Assembly: GCF_020379485.1 (NCBI RefSeq)
Contig: NW_026014749.1
Span: 124,001-188,000 of the forward strand
DNA: 64,000 nucleotides
Direction: 5' to 3'
Source of the DNA: Brassica napus
Taxonomy: Eukaryota > Streptophyta > Magnoliopsida > Brassicales > Brassicaceae
Below the pieces are notes generated by a model. The model was given only the letters and a program-made list of their open reading frames with translations. It was not told where the DNA came from and did no database searches. The position numbers and the translations under genes were made by a program. How positions within the stretch are numbered: the stretch's first letter is position 1; every line of letters begins with the position of its first letter. Positions 48,601-59,900 of the stretch are shown piece after piece.

Positions 48601-50344
48601 ATATGCCTTGGTGAGAGCCTTGCAGACTTGGCAACACTACCTCTGGCCTAAAGAGTTCGTCATTCACACAGATCATGAGTCTCTCAAATACCTCAAAGGA
48701 CAGCACAAACTCAGCAAAAGACACGCAAGGTGGGTTGAGTTCATTGAGACATTTCCTTATGTCATCAAGTATAAACAAGGTAAGGAAAACATAGTTGCTG
48801 ATGCACTATCCAGAAGGTATGTTCTCTTGAACACTCTTGATGCTAAGCTATTAGGATTTGAGCAGATTAAAGGAATGTATGAGAATGATCCTGATTTTAA
48901 AGAGGCTTACAACTCTTGTGAGAAATTTGCTGTGGGACACTACTTTAGACATGATGGTTTTCTTTTCTATGATAATCGATTGTGTGTGCCTAACTGTTCT
49001 TTGAGAGACTTGTTTGTTAGGGAATCTCATGGAGGAAGTCTCATGGGTCACTTTGGTATTGCAAAGACTCTTAAAACTTTGCAGGATCACTTCTTTTGGC
49101 CTCGGATGAAAAGAGATGTGGAGAAACTATGTGAGAGATGTGCAACTTGCAAGCAAGCCAAGTCTAAGGTTCAGTCTCACGGTTTGTATACTCCTCTCCC
49201 TATACCTTATCATCCTTGGAATGACATATCTATGGATTTCATTGTTGGATTGCCTAGAACTAGGACTGGAAAGGATTCTATCTTTGTGGTTGTGGATAGG
49301 TTCTCAAAGATGGCACATTTCATAGCTTGTCACAAAACTGATGATGCATTGCATATTGCCAACTTGTTCTTTAAAGAGATTGTGCGCATACATGGCATGC
49401 CTAAGACTATTGTTTCTGATAGAGATACTAAGTTTCTTAGTTATTTTTGGAAGACTCTTTGGTCTAAGCTAGGTACTAAACTCTTGTTTTCTACTACTTG
49501 TCATCCACAAACTGATGGACAAACTGAAGTAGTTAATAGGACTCTAGGAACACTCTTGCGTGCATTCATAAAGAAAAACTTGAAATCATGGGAAGACTAT
49601 TTGCCTCATTGTGAATTTGCATACAATCATGCTGTGCATTCTACTTCTAAGTTTTCTCCTTTTGAGATTGTTTATGGGTTCAATCCCAACTCTCCTTTGG
49701 ATTTAATCCCTTTACCTGAGTGTGAAAGGGTCAGCATTGATGGCAAAAAGAAGGCAGAGATGGTGAAACAACTCCACGAGCAAGCTAGGCTCAACATTGA
49801 GGCAACAACCAAACAGTATGTTAAGCATGCTAACAAAGGAAGGCGTGAGATGGTCTTTGAAGTGGGTGATCAGGTCTGGATTCACCTAAGGAAAGAGAGG
49901 TTTCCCAATGAAAGGAAATCCAAGCTGATGCCGCGGATTGATGGACCTTTTAAGGTCATAAGGAAGATCAGCAACAATGCCTACAAACTGGATTTGCAAG
50001 GTAAGTATGATGTGAGTAATAGCTTCAATGTTACTGACTTGATCCCTTTTATTGCAGATGAGCCAGATTTGAGGACAAATCCTTTTCAAGTGGGAGGGGA
50101 TGATATGATCATGGACCAGCTAGTTGATAAAGATGAAGAAGGAGAGACTGAAGATACACTAGCTGAAGAGGAAGCTGTCCTAGCCATTCCCACAGGTCCT
50201 ATCACTCGTGCAATGACAAGGAGACTCAAAGAAGCCGTTGGAAACATACTGAAGATCTCTAAGAAGCAAGAAGACTGTCTTGGTAGAAGCTTGAGCTACC
50301 AAGACACACTCATCACCATTCATGTGATCTTACCATCAAGCTGA
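45641..50344 (+). CDS. gag-pol polyprotein of element C (1567 aa, intact)
   Basis: One frame encodes gag, protease, RT, RNase H and integrase. An Arg/Ser-rich N-terminal part (residues about 45-115) precedes the gag core ([19 protein letters not shown]). The CCHC knuckle ([14 protein letters not shown]) is near 342-358. The protease shows [12 protein letters not shown] near 432-445. RT has [14 protein letters not shown] near 691 and [10 protein letters not shown] near 800. RNase H begins with [13 protein letters not shown] near 946. The integrase HHCC region is at about 1136-1170 (CERCATC), and the catalytic motifs DISMDF, SDRDTKF and GQTEVVNR fall near 1194, 1259 and 1291. The tail has [13 protein letters not shown] near 1475-1487, and then about 81 residues lie inside the 3' LTR. 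I chose the ATG at 45641 because it opens the long frame in the same AACAGGAAAC context as B. No lesion is seen. Confidence 0.95.
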   Translation: MGTEEDDATYMRRNKLLQEAITKQVMEDLVKLLDERYDQRAPGRQDQTSDHQQAPRRNGRERQEHAGSQETDNFYERDRARHSSASRRSSPSRHSSRRSRRDHEGRRYQRDELAGVKIKIPPFHGKADPDAYLEWEKKIDLVFNCRRYSEAKKIQIAVTEFYDYALSWWDQLVTNRRRNGEFPVETWAEMKALMRKRFVPSHYHRDLHQRLRKLTQGSRTVEEYYQEMELLMLRACISEDREATMARFLGGLNREIQDSVEMQHYLEMEEMLHKAILVEQQVKRKGHSRGNYGTKYQGAKEDKPSHQKESKPYQKDEDKPISSFSKDKGKAEASTTRSRDVKCFKCQGRGHYANECTNKRVMILHDNGEYESADEETEAEEDHSSEEEYVANPVAGRLLVARRTLSLQSKTEEMEQRENLFYTRCLVQGKVCSLIVDGGSCVNVASETMVKKLGLRIQKHPKPYRLQWLNEEGEMRVSTQVMVPLAIGKYEDEILCDVLPMEAGHILLGRPWQSDRRVIHDGYANKHTFEFKGRKTVLVPMTPKEVQVDQLQLQKKKEIDLPAESTKQLNFYAKSGDVKRSLCSNLPILLFIYKESLLTTTNIAPEYPSELVNLLQEYQDVFPEDSPNGLPPVRGIEHQIDFVPGSTLPNRPAYRTNPVETKELQRQVEELMEKGHIRESMSPCAVPVLLVPKKDGSWRMCVDCRAINNITVKYRHPIPRLDDMLDELHGSCIFSKIDLKSGYHQIRMKEGDEWKTAFKTKHGLYEWLVMPFGLTNAPSTFMRLMNHVLRSFIGIFVVVYFDDILVYSKSFNDHIEHLRTVLDVLRKESLFANLKKCTFGTDHLVFLGFIVGADGVKVDPEKVRAIREWPIPKTVSEVRSFHGLAGFYRRFVKDFSTIASPLTEVIKKEVGFKWGEAQELAFQCLKEKLTNAPLLILPDFNKTFEIECDASGIGIGAVLMQEKRPIAYFSEKLGGATLNYATYDKELYALVRALQTWQHYLWPKEFVIHTDHESLKYLKGQHKLSKRHARWVEFIETFPYVIKYKQGKENIVADALSRRYVLLNTLDAKLLGFEQIKGMYENDPDFKEAYNSCEKFAVGHYFRHDGFLFYDNRLCVPNCSLRDLFVRESHGGSLMGHFGIAKTLKTLQDHFFWPRMKRDVEKLCERCATCKQAKSKVQSHGLYTPLPIPYHPWNDISMDFIVGLPRTRTGKDSIFVVVDRFSKMAHFIACHKTDDALHIANLFFKEIVRIHGMPKTIVSDRDTKFLSYFWKTLWSKLGTKLLFSTTCHPQTDGQTEVVNRTLGTLLRAFIKKNLKSWEDYLPHCEFAYNHAVHSTSKFSPFEIVYGFNPNSPLDLIPLPECERVSIDGKKKAEMVKQLHEQARLNIEATTKQYVKHANKGRREMVFEVGDQVWIHLRKERFPNERKSKLMPRIDGPFKVIRKISNNAYKLDLQGKYDVSNSFNVTDLIPFIADEPDLRTNPFQVGGDDMIMDQLVDKDEEGETEDTLAEEEAVLAIPTGPITRAMTRRLKEAVGNILKISKKQEDCLGRSLSYQDTLITIHVILPSS
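50092..50100 (+). promoter_or_regulatory. Polypurine tract of element C
   Basis: GGGAGGGGA abuts the 3' LTR start TGATATGATC and lies within the coding frame. Confidence 0.85.
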
Positions 50345-50942
50345 TCATCATCTAGGCAAGTGGCTTGGTATACTCTTTTTCCCTTGATTAGTTTTGTCCC
50401 ACTGGGTTTTCTAATCAAGGTTTTTAATGAGGTATCAAGTTCACTTACACATTCCTAGTTGATGTATCTTGGATGCAACTCGGCCTAAGGCATCTTGGAC
50501 CGACTTCATCATCTATCTTATATTATGTTTTAGTCTAAGTGTTGTGTTATTACTTTGAAACCGTGTGGAGCCTTTTCCTTTAAGTTTTCTTATGTTTTCG
50601 AGACCTTGTGCATGTACAAGGATCTCTCTATTTAAGTGTATCACAAACCCTCATTCTAATCTAAGTTATCTTTTGTTTAAACCTTGTGTTCTCTTCTCCT
50701 TTGCTTTCACGAGTTAAAAGAGTGTCTGGTGTGTAGTATCCAGTCTGTTGGTGTGTAATATCCAACGCCCAAGGGTTTTAGAAAGGTGTGTCATATCCGA
50801 TCTAAGCCTAGGAGTATCAAGGAGCCTTTCCGCAGCCTCTTGTGTCACCATTCGATCCACAGCCTTGATAAACTTGAGTCTTTGATTCGTTTATGCAAGG
50901 ATCTATCCAAACCATCCAGAGAAGGGTCCTAGGATCTCATTA
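50101..50942 (+). repeat. 3' LTR of element C (842 bp)
   Basis: Equal in length to the 5' LTR, with no difference seen. It encodes the last 81 residues of the polyprotein before the stop at 50342-50344. It is followed by ATCAC and satellite. Confidence 0.95.
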
Positions 50943-53900
50943 ATCACTTTGTGAGAAGCTTGATTTGGATACCTAAAGTGGTGGAGAATCACCAGGAAGT
51001 TGAATAAATTCATAGGAGTTGGCAAGAAGAAGTTATCCCACTTTCAAATCAGGTGATTCCAGTTTCCCAGTTTGGGAATAGACAGCTTTTTCGTCGTTCC
51101 AATCAAACCAGGATGAATCACTTTGTGAGAAGCTTGATTTGGATACATAAAGTGGTGGAGAATCACCAGGAAGTTGAATAAATCTCATAGGAGTTGGCAA
51201 GAAGAAGTTATCCCACTTTCAAATCAGGTGATTCCAGTTTCCCAGTTTGGGAATAGGACAGCTTCTTCGTCGTTCCAATCAAACCAGGATGAATCACTTT
51301 GTGAGAAGCTTGATTTGGATACATAAAGTGGTGGAGAATCACCAGGAAGTTGAATAAATCTCATAGGAGTTGGCAAGAAGAAGTTATCCCACTTTCAAAT
51401 CAGGTGATTCCAGTTTCCCAGTTTGGGAATAGGACAGCTTCTTCGTCGTTCCAATCAAACCAGGATGAATCACTTTGTGAGAAGCTTGATTTGGATACAT
51501 AAAGTGGTGGAGAATCACCAGGAAGTTGAATAAATCTCATAGGAGTTGGCAAGAAGAAGTTATCCCACTTTCAAATCAGGTGATTCCAGTTTCCCAGTTT
51601 GGGAATAGGACAGCTTCTTCGTCGTTCCAATCAAACCAGGATGAATCACTTTGTGAGAAGCTTGATTTGGATACATAAAGTGGTGGAGAATCACCAGGAA
51701 GTTGAATAAATCTCATAGGAGTTGGCAAGAAGAAGTTATCCCACTTTCAAATCAGGTGATTCCAGTTTCCCAGTTTGGGAATAGGACAGCTTCTTCGTCG
51801 TTCCAATCAAACCAGGATGAATCACTTTGTGAGAAGCTTGATTTGGATACATAAAGTGGTGGAGAATCACCAGGAAGTTGAATAAATCTCATAGGAGTTG
51901 GCAAGAAGAAGTTATCCCACTTTCAAATCAGGTGATTCCAGTTTCCCAGTTTGGGAATAGGACAGCTTCTTCGTCGTTCCAATCAAACCAGGATGAATCA
52001 CTTTGTGAGAAGCTTGATTTGGATACATAAAGTGGTGGAGAATCACCAGGAAGTTGAATAAATCTCATAGGAGTTGGCAAGAAGAAGTTATCCCACTTTC
52101 AAATCAGGTGATTCCAGTTTCCCAGTTTGGGAATAGACAGCTTCTTCGTCGTTCCAATCAAACCAGGATGAATCACTTTGTGAGAAGCTTGATTTGGATA
52201 CATAAAGTGGTGGAGAATCACCAGGAAGTTGAATAAATCTCATAGGAGTTGGCAAGAAGAAGTTATCCCACTTTCAAATCAGGTGATTCCAGTTTCCCAG
52301 TTTGGGAATAGGACAGCTTCTTCGTCGTTCCAATCAAACCAGGATGAATCACTTTGTGAGAAGCTTGATTTGGATACATAAAGTGGTGGAGAATCACCAG
52401 GAAGTTGAATAAATCTCATAGGAGTTGGCAAGAAGAAGTTATCCCACTTTCAAATCAGGTGATTCCAGTTTCCCAGTTTGGGAATAGGACAGCTTCTTCG
52501 TCGTTCCAATCAAACCAGGATGAATCACTTTGTGAGAAGCTTGATTTGGATACATAAAGTGGTGGAGAATCACCAGGAAGTTGAATAAATCTCATAGGAG
52601 TTGGCAAGAAGAAGTTATCCCACTTTCAAATCAGGTGATTCCAGTTTCCCAGTTTGGGAATAGGACAGCTTCTTCGTCGTTCCAATCAAACCAGGATGAA
52701 TCACTTTGTGAGAAGCTTGATTTGGATACATAAAGTGGTGGAGAATCACCAGGAAGTTGAATAAATCTCATAGGAGTTGGCAAGAAGAAGTTATCCCACT
52801 TTCAAATCAGGTGATTCCAGTTTCCCAGTTTGGGAATAGACAGCTTCTTCGTCGTTCCAATCAAACCAGGATGAATCACTTTGTGAGAAGCTTGATTTGG
52901 ATACATAAAGTGGTGGAGAATCACCAGGAAGTTGAATAAATCTCATAGGAGTTGGCAAGAAGAAGTTATCCCACTTTCAAATCAGGTGATTCCAGTTTCC
53001 CAGTTTGGGAATAGGACAGCTTCTTCGTCGTTCCAATCAAACCAGGATGAATCACTTTGTGAGAAGCTTGATTTGGATACATAAAGTGGTGGAGAATCAC
53101 CAGGAAGTTGAATAAATCTCATAGGAGTTGGCAAGAAGAAGTTATCCCACTTTCAAATCAGGTGATTCCAGTTTCCCAGTTTGGGAATAGACAGCTTCTT
53201 CGTCGTTCCAATCAAACCAGGATGAATCACTTTGTGAGAAGCTTGATTTGGATACATAAAGTGGTGGAGAATCACCAGGAAGTTGAATAAATCTCATAGG
53301 AGTTGGCAAGAAGAAGTTATCCCACTTTCAAATCAGGTGATTCCAGTTTCCCAGTTTGGGAATAGACAGCTTCTTCGTCGTTCCAATCAAACCAGGATGA
53401 ATCACTTTGTGAGAAGCTTGATTTGGATACATAAAGTGGTGGAGAATCACCAGGAAGTTGAATAAATCTCATAGGAGTTGGCAAGAAGAAGTTATCCCAC
53501 TTTCAAATCAGGTGATTCCAGTTTCCCAGTTTGGGAATAGCACAGCTTCTTCGTCGTTCCAATCAAACCAGGATGAATCACTTTGTGAGAAGCTTGATTT
53601 GGATACATAAAGTGGTGGAGAATCACCAGGAAGTTGAATAAATCTCATAGGAGTTGGGATGAAGAAGTTATCCCACTTTCAAATCAGGTGATTCCAGTTT
53701 CCCAGTTTGGGAATAGCACAGCTTCTTCGTCGTTCCAATCAAACCAGGATGAATCACTTTGTGAGAAGCTTGATTTGGATACATAAAGTGGTGGAGAATC
53801 ACCAGGAAGTTGAATAAATCTCATAGGAGTTGGCAAGAAGAAGTTATCCCACTTTCAAATCAGGTGATTCCAGTTTCCCAGTTTGGGAATAGGACAGCTT

Positions 53901-56900
53901 CTTCGTCGTTCCAATCAAACCAGGATGAATCACTTTGTGAGAAGCTTGATTTGGATACATAAAGTGGTGGAGAATCACCAGGAAGTTGAATAAATCTCAT
54001 AGGAGTTGGCAAGAAGAAGTTATCCCACTTTCAAATCAGGTGATTCCAGTTTCCCAGTTTGGGAATAGGACAGCTTCTTCGTCGTTCCAATCAAACCAGG
54101 ATGAATCACTTTGTGAGAAGCTTGATTTGGATACATAAAGTGGTGGAGAATCACCAGGAAGTTGAATAAATCTCATAGGAGTTGGCAAGAAGAAGTTATC
54201 CCACTTTCAAATCAGGTGATTCCAGTTTCCCAGTTTGGGAATAGGACAGCTTCTTCGTCGTTCCAATCAAACCAGGATGAATCACTTTGTGAGAAGCTTG
54301 ATTTGGATACATAAAGTGGTGGAGAATCACCAGGAAGTTGAATAAATCTCATAGGAGTTGGCAAGAAGAAGTTATCCCACTTTCAAATCAGGTGATTCCA
54401 GTTTCCCAGTTTGGGAATAGCACAGCTTCTTCGTCGTTCCAATCAAACCAGGATGAATCACTTTGTGAGAAGCTTGATTTGGATACATAAAGTGGTGGAG
54501 AATCACCAGGAAGTTGAATAAATCTCATAGGAGTTGGCAAGAAGAAGTTATCCCACTTTCAAATCAGGTGATTCCAGTTTCCCAGTTTGGGAATAGGACA
54601 GCTTCTTCGTCGTTCCAATCAAACCAGGATGAATCACTTTGTGAGAAGCTTGATTTGGATACATAAAGTGGTGGAGAATCACCAGGAAGTTGAATAAATC
54701 TCATAGGAGTTGGCAAGAAGAAGTTATCCCACTTTCAAATCAGGTGATTCCAGTTTCCCAGTTTGGGAATAGGACAGCTTCTTCGTCGTTCCAATCAAAC
54801 CAGGATGAATCACTTTGTGAGAAGCTTGATTTGGATACATAAAGTGGTGGAGAATCACCAGGAAGTTGAATAAATCTCATAGGAGTTGGCAAGAAGAAGT
54901 TATCCCACTTTCAAATCAGGTGATTCCAGTTTCCCAGTTTGGGAATAGGACAGCTTCTTCGTCGTTCCAATCAAACCAGGATGAATCACTTTGTGAGAAG
55001 CTTGATTTGGATACATAAAGTGGTGGAGAATCACCAGGAAGTTGAATAAATCTCATAGGAGTTGGCAAGAAGAAGTTATCCCACTTTCAAATCAGGTGAT
55101 TCCAGTTTCCCAGTTTGGGAATAGACAGCTTCTTCGTCGTTCCAATCAAACCAGGATGAATCACTTTGTGAGAAGCTTGATTTGGATACATAAAGTGGTG
55201 GAGAATCACCAGGAAGTTGAATAAATCTCATAGGAGTTGGCAAGAAGAAGTTATCCCACTTTCAAATCAGGTGATTCCAGTTTCCCAGTTTGGGAATAGG
55301 ACAGCTTCTTCGTCGTTCCAATCAAACCAGGATGAATCACTTTGTGAGAAGCTTGATTTGGATACATAAAGTGGTGGAGAATCACCAGGAAGTTGAATAA
55401 ATCTCATAGGAGTTGGCAAGAAGAAGTTATCCCACTTTCAAATCAGGTGATTCCAGTTTCCCAGTTTGGGAATAGGACAGCTTCTTCGTCGTTCCAATCA
55501 AACCAGGATGAATCACTTTGTGAGAAGCTTGATTTGGATACATAAAGTGGTGGAGAATCACCAGGAAGTTGAATAAATCTCATAGGAGTTGGCAAGAAGA
55601 AGTTATCCCACTTTCAAATCAGGTGATTCCAGTTTCCCAGTTTGGGAATAGACAGCTTCTTCGTCGTTCCAATCAAACCAGGATGAATCACTTTGTGAGA
55701 AGCTTGATTTGGATACATAAAGTGGTGGAGAATCACCAGGAAGTTGAATAAATCTCATAGGAGTTGGCAAGAAGAAGTTATCCCACTTTCAAATCAGGTG
55801 ATTCCAGTTTCCCAGTTTGGGAATAGCACAGCTTCTTCGTCGTTCCAATCAAACCAGGATGAATCACTTTGTGAGAAGCTTGATTTGGATACATAAAGTG
55901 GTGGAGAATCACCAGGAAGTTGAATAAATCTCATAGGAGTTGGCATGAAGAAGTTATCCCACTTTCAAATCAGGTGATTCCAGTTTCCCAGTTTGGGAAT
56001 AGCACAGCTTCTTCGTCGTTCCAATCAAACCAGGATGAATCACTTTGTGAGAAGCTTGATTTGGATACATAAAGTGGTGGAGAATCACCAGGAAGTTGAA
56101 TAAATCTCATAGGAGTTGGCAAGAAGAAGTTATCCCACTTTCAAATCAGGTGATTCCAGTTTCCCAGTTTGGGAATAGGACAGCTTCTTCGTCGTTCCAA
56201 TCAAACCAGGATGAATCACTTTGTGAGAAGCTTGATTTGGATACATAAAGTGGTGGAGAATCACCAGGAAGTTGAATAAATCTCATAGGAGTTGGCAAGA
56301 AGAAGTTATCCCACTTTCAAATCAGGTGATTCCAGTTTCCCAGTTTGGGAATAGGACAGCTTCTTCGTCGTTCCAATCAAACCAGGATGAATCACTTTGT
56401 GAGAAGCTTGATTTGGATACATAAAGTGGTGGAGAATCACCAGGAAGTTGAATAAATCTCATAGGAGTTGGCAAGAAGAAGTTATCCCACTTTCAAATCA
56501 GGTGATTCCAGTTTCCCAGTTTGGGAATAGCACAGCTTCTTCGTCGTTCCAATCAAACCAGGATGAATCACTTTGTGAGAAGCTTGATTTGGATACATAA
56601 AGTGGTGGAGAATCACCAGGAAGTTGAATAAATCTCATAGGAGTTGGCAAGAAGAAGTTATCCCACTTTCAAATCAGGTGATTCCAGTTTCCCAGTTTGG
56701 GAATAGCACAGCTTCTTCGTCGTTCCAATCAAACCAGGATGAATCACTTTGTGAGAAGCTTGATTTGGATACATAAAGTGGTGGAGAATCACCAGGAAGT
56801 TGAATAAATCTCATAGGAGTTGGCAAGAAGAAGTTATCCCACTTTCAAATCAGGTGATTCCAGTTTCCCAGTTTGGGAATAGGACAGCTTCTTCGTCGTT

Positions 56901-59900
56901 CCAATCAAACCAGGATGAATCACTTTGTGAGAAGCTTGATTTGGATACATAAAGTGGTGGAGAATCACCAGGAAGTTGAATAAATCTCATAGGAGTTGGC
57001 AAGAAGAAGTTATCCCACTTTCAAATCAGGTGATTCCAGTTTCCCAGTTTGGGAATAGGACAGCTTCTTCGTCGTTCCAATCAAACCAGGATGAATCACT
57101 TTGTGAGAAGCTTGATTTGGATACATAAAGTGGTGGAGAATCACCAGGAAGTTGAATAAATCTCATAGGAGTTGGCAAGAAGAAGTTATCCCACTTTCAA
57201 ATCAGGTGATTCCAGTTTCCCAGTTTGGGAATAGGACAGCTTCTTCGTCGTTCCAATCAAACCAGGATGAATCACTTTGTGAGAAGCTTGATTTGGATAC
57301 ATAAAGTGGTGGAGAATCACCAGGAAGTTGAATAAATCTCATAGGAGTTGGCAAGAAGAAGTTATCCCACTTTCAAATCAGGTGATTCCAGTTTCCCAGT
57401 TTGGGAATAGCACAGCTTCTTCGTCGTTCCAATCAAACCAGGATGAATCACTTTGTGAGAAGCTTGATTTGGATACATAAAGTGGTGGAGAATCACCAGG
57501 AAGTTGAATAAATCTCATAGGAGTTGGCAAGAAGAAGTTATCCCACTTTCAAATCAGGTGATTCCAGTTTCCCAGTTTGGGAATAGACAGCTTCTTCGTC
57601 GTTCCAATCAAACCAGGATGAATCACTTTGTGAGAAGCTTGATTTGGATACATAAAGTGGTGGAGAATCACCAGGAAGTTGAATAAATCTCATAGGAGTT
57701 GGCAAGAAGAAGTTATCCCACTTTCAAATCAGGTGATTCCAGTTTCCCAGTTTGGGAATAGGACAGCTTCTTCGTCGTTCCAATCAAACCAGGATGAATC
57801 ACTTTGTGAGAAGCTTGATTTGGATACATAAAGTGGTGGAGAATCACCAGGAAGTTGAATAAATCTCATAGGAGTTGGCAAGAAGAAGTTATCCCACTTT
57901 CAAATCAGGTGATTCCAGTTTCCCAGTTTGGGAATAGGACAGCTTCTTCGTCGTTCCAATCAAACCAGGATGAATCACTTTGTGAGAAGCTTGATTTGGA
58001 TACATAAAGTGGTGGAGAATCACCAGGAAGTTGAATAAATCTCATAGGAGTTGGCAAGAAGAAGTTATCCCACTTTCAAATCAGGTGATTCCAGTTTCCC
58101 AGTTTGGGAATAGACAGCTTCTTCGTCGTTCCAATCAAACCAGGATGAATCACTTTGTGAGAAGCTTGATTTGGATACATAAAGTGGTGGAGAATCACCA
58201 GGAAGTTGAATAAATCTCATAGGAGTTGGCAAGAAGAAGTTATCCCACTTTCAAATCAGGTGATTCCAGTTTCCCAGTTTGGGAATAGCACAGCTTCTTC
58301 GTCGTTCCAATCAAACCAGGATGAATCACTTTGTGAGAAGCTTGATTTGGATACATAAAGTGGTGGAGAATCACCAGGAAGTTGAATAAATCTCATAGGA
58401 GTTGGCAAGAAGAAGTTATCCCACTTTCAAATCAGGTGATTCCAGTTTCCCAGTTTGGGAATAGGACAGCTTCTTCGTCGTTCCAATCAAACCAGGATGA
58501 ATCACTTTGTGAGAAGCTTGATTTGGATACATAAAGTGGTGGAGAATCACCAGGAAGTTGAATAAATCTCATAGGAGTTGGCAAGAAGAAGTTATCCCAC
58601 TTTCAAATCAGGTGATTCCAGTTTCCCAGTTTGGGAATAGGACAGCTTCTTCGTCGTTCCAATCAAACCAGGATGAATCACTTTGTGAGAAGCTTGATTT
58701 GGATACATAAAGTGGTGGAGAATCACCAGGAAGTTGAATAAATCTCATAGGAGTTGGCAAGAAGAAGTTATCCCACTTTCAAATCAGGTGATTCCAGTTT
58801 CCCAGTTTGGGAATAGACAGCTTCTTCGTCGTTCCAATCAAACCAGGATGAATCACTTTGTGAGAAGCTTGATTTGGATACATAAAGTGGTGGAGAATCA
58901 CCAGGAAGTTGAATAAATCTCATAGGAGTTGGCAAGAAGAAGTTATCCCACTTTCAAATCAGGTGATTCCAGTTTCCCAGTTTGGGAATAGCACAGCTTC
59001 TTCGTCGTTCCAATCAAACCAGGATGAATCACTTTGTGAGAAGCTTGATTTGGATACATAAAGTGGTGGAGAATCACCAGGAAGTTGAATAAATCTCATA
59101 GGAGTTGGCAAGAAGAAGTTATCCCACTTTCAAATCAGGTGATTCCAGTTTCCCAGTTTGGGAATAGACAGCTTCTTCGTCGTTCCAATCAAACCAGGAT
59201 GAATCACTTTGTGAGAAGCTTGATTTGGATACATAAAGTGGTGGAGAATCACCAGGAAGTTGAATAAATCTCATAGGAGTTGGCAAGAAGAAGTTATCCC
59301 ACTTTCAAATCAGGTGATTCCAGTTTCCCAGTTTGGGAATAGACAGCTTCTTCGTCGTTCCAATCAAACCAGGATGAATCACTTTGTGAGAAGCTTGATT
59401 TGGATACATAAAGTGGTGGAGAATCACCAGGAAGTTGAATAAATCTCATAGGAGTTGGCAAGAAGAAGTTATCCCACTTTCAAATCAGGTGATTCCAGTT
59501 TCCCAGTTTGGGAATAGCACAGCTTCTTCGTCGTTCCAATCAAACCAGGATGAATCACTTTGTGAGAAGCTTGATTTGGATACATAAAGTGGTGGAGAAT
59601 CACCAGGAAGTTGAATAAATCTCATAGGAGTTGGCAAGAAGAAGTTATCCCACTTTCAAATCAGGTGATTCCAGTTTCCCAGTTTGGGAATAGCACAGCT
59701 TCTTCGTCGTTCCAATCAAACCAGGATGAATCACTTTGTGAGAAGCTTGATTTGGATACATAAAGTGGTGGAGAATCACCAGGAAGTTGAATAAATCTCA
59801 TAGGAGTTGGCAAGAAGAAGTTATCCCACTTTCAAATCAGGTGATTCCAGTTTCCCAGTTTGGGAATAGGACAGCTTCTTCGTCGTTCCAATCAAACCAG

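Larger units (their letters stand above)
44243..50942 (+). mobile_element. Complete Ty3/gypsy (CRM-like) element C inserted in satellite
   Basis: The 6700-bp element has 842-bp LTRs at 44243-45084 and 50101-50942, target duplication ATCAC (44238-44242 and 50943-50947) within a satellite monomer, a primer site, a polypurine tract and one intact gag-pol frame. I saw no difference between the LTRs. Its RT and integrase resemble element B, but gag, leader and LTR are clearly different, so it is a separate family. It may correspond to the Brassica centromeric retrotransposons described as CRB; that identification is unverified. Confidence 0.95.
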
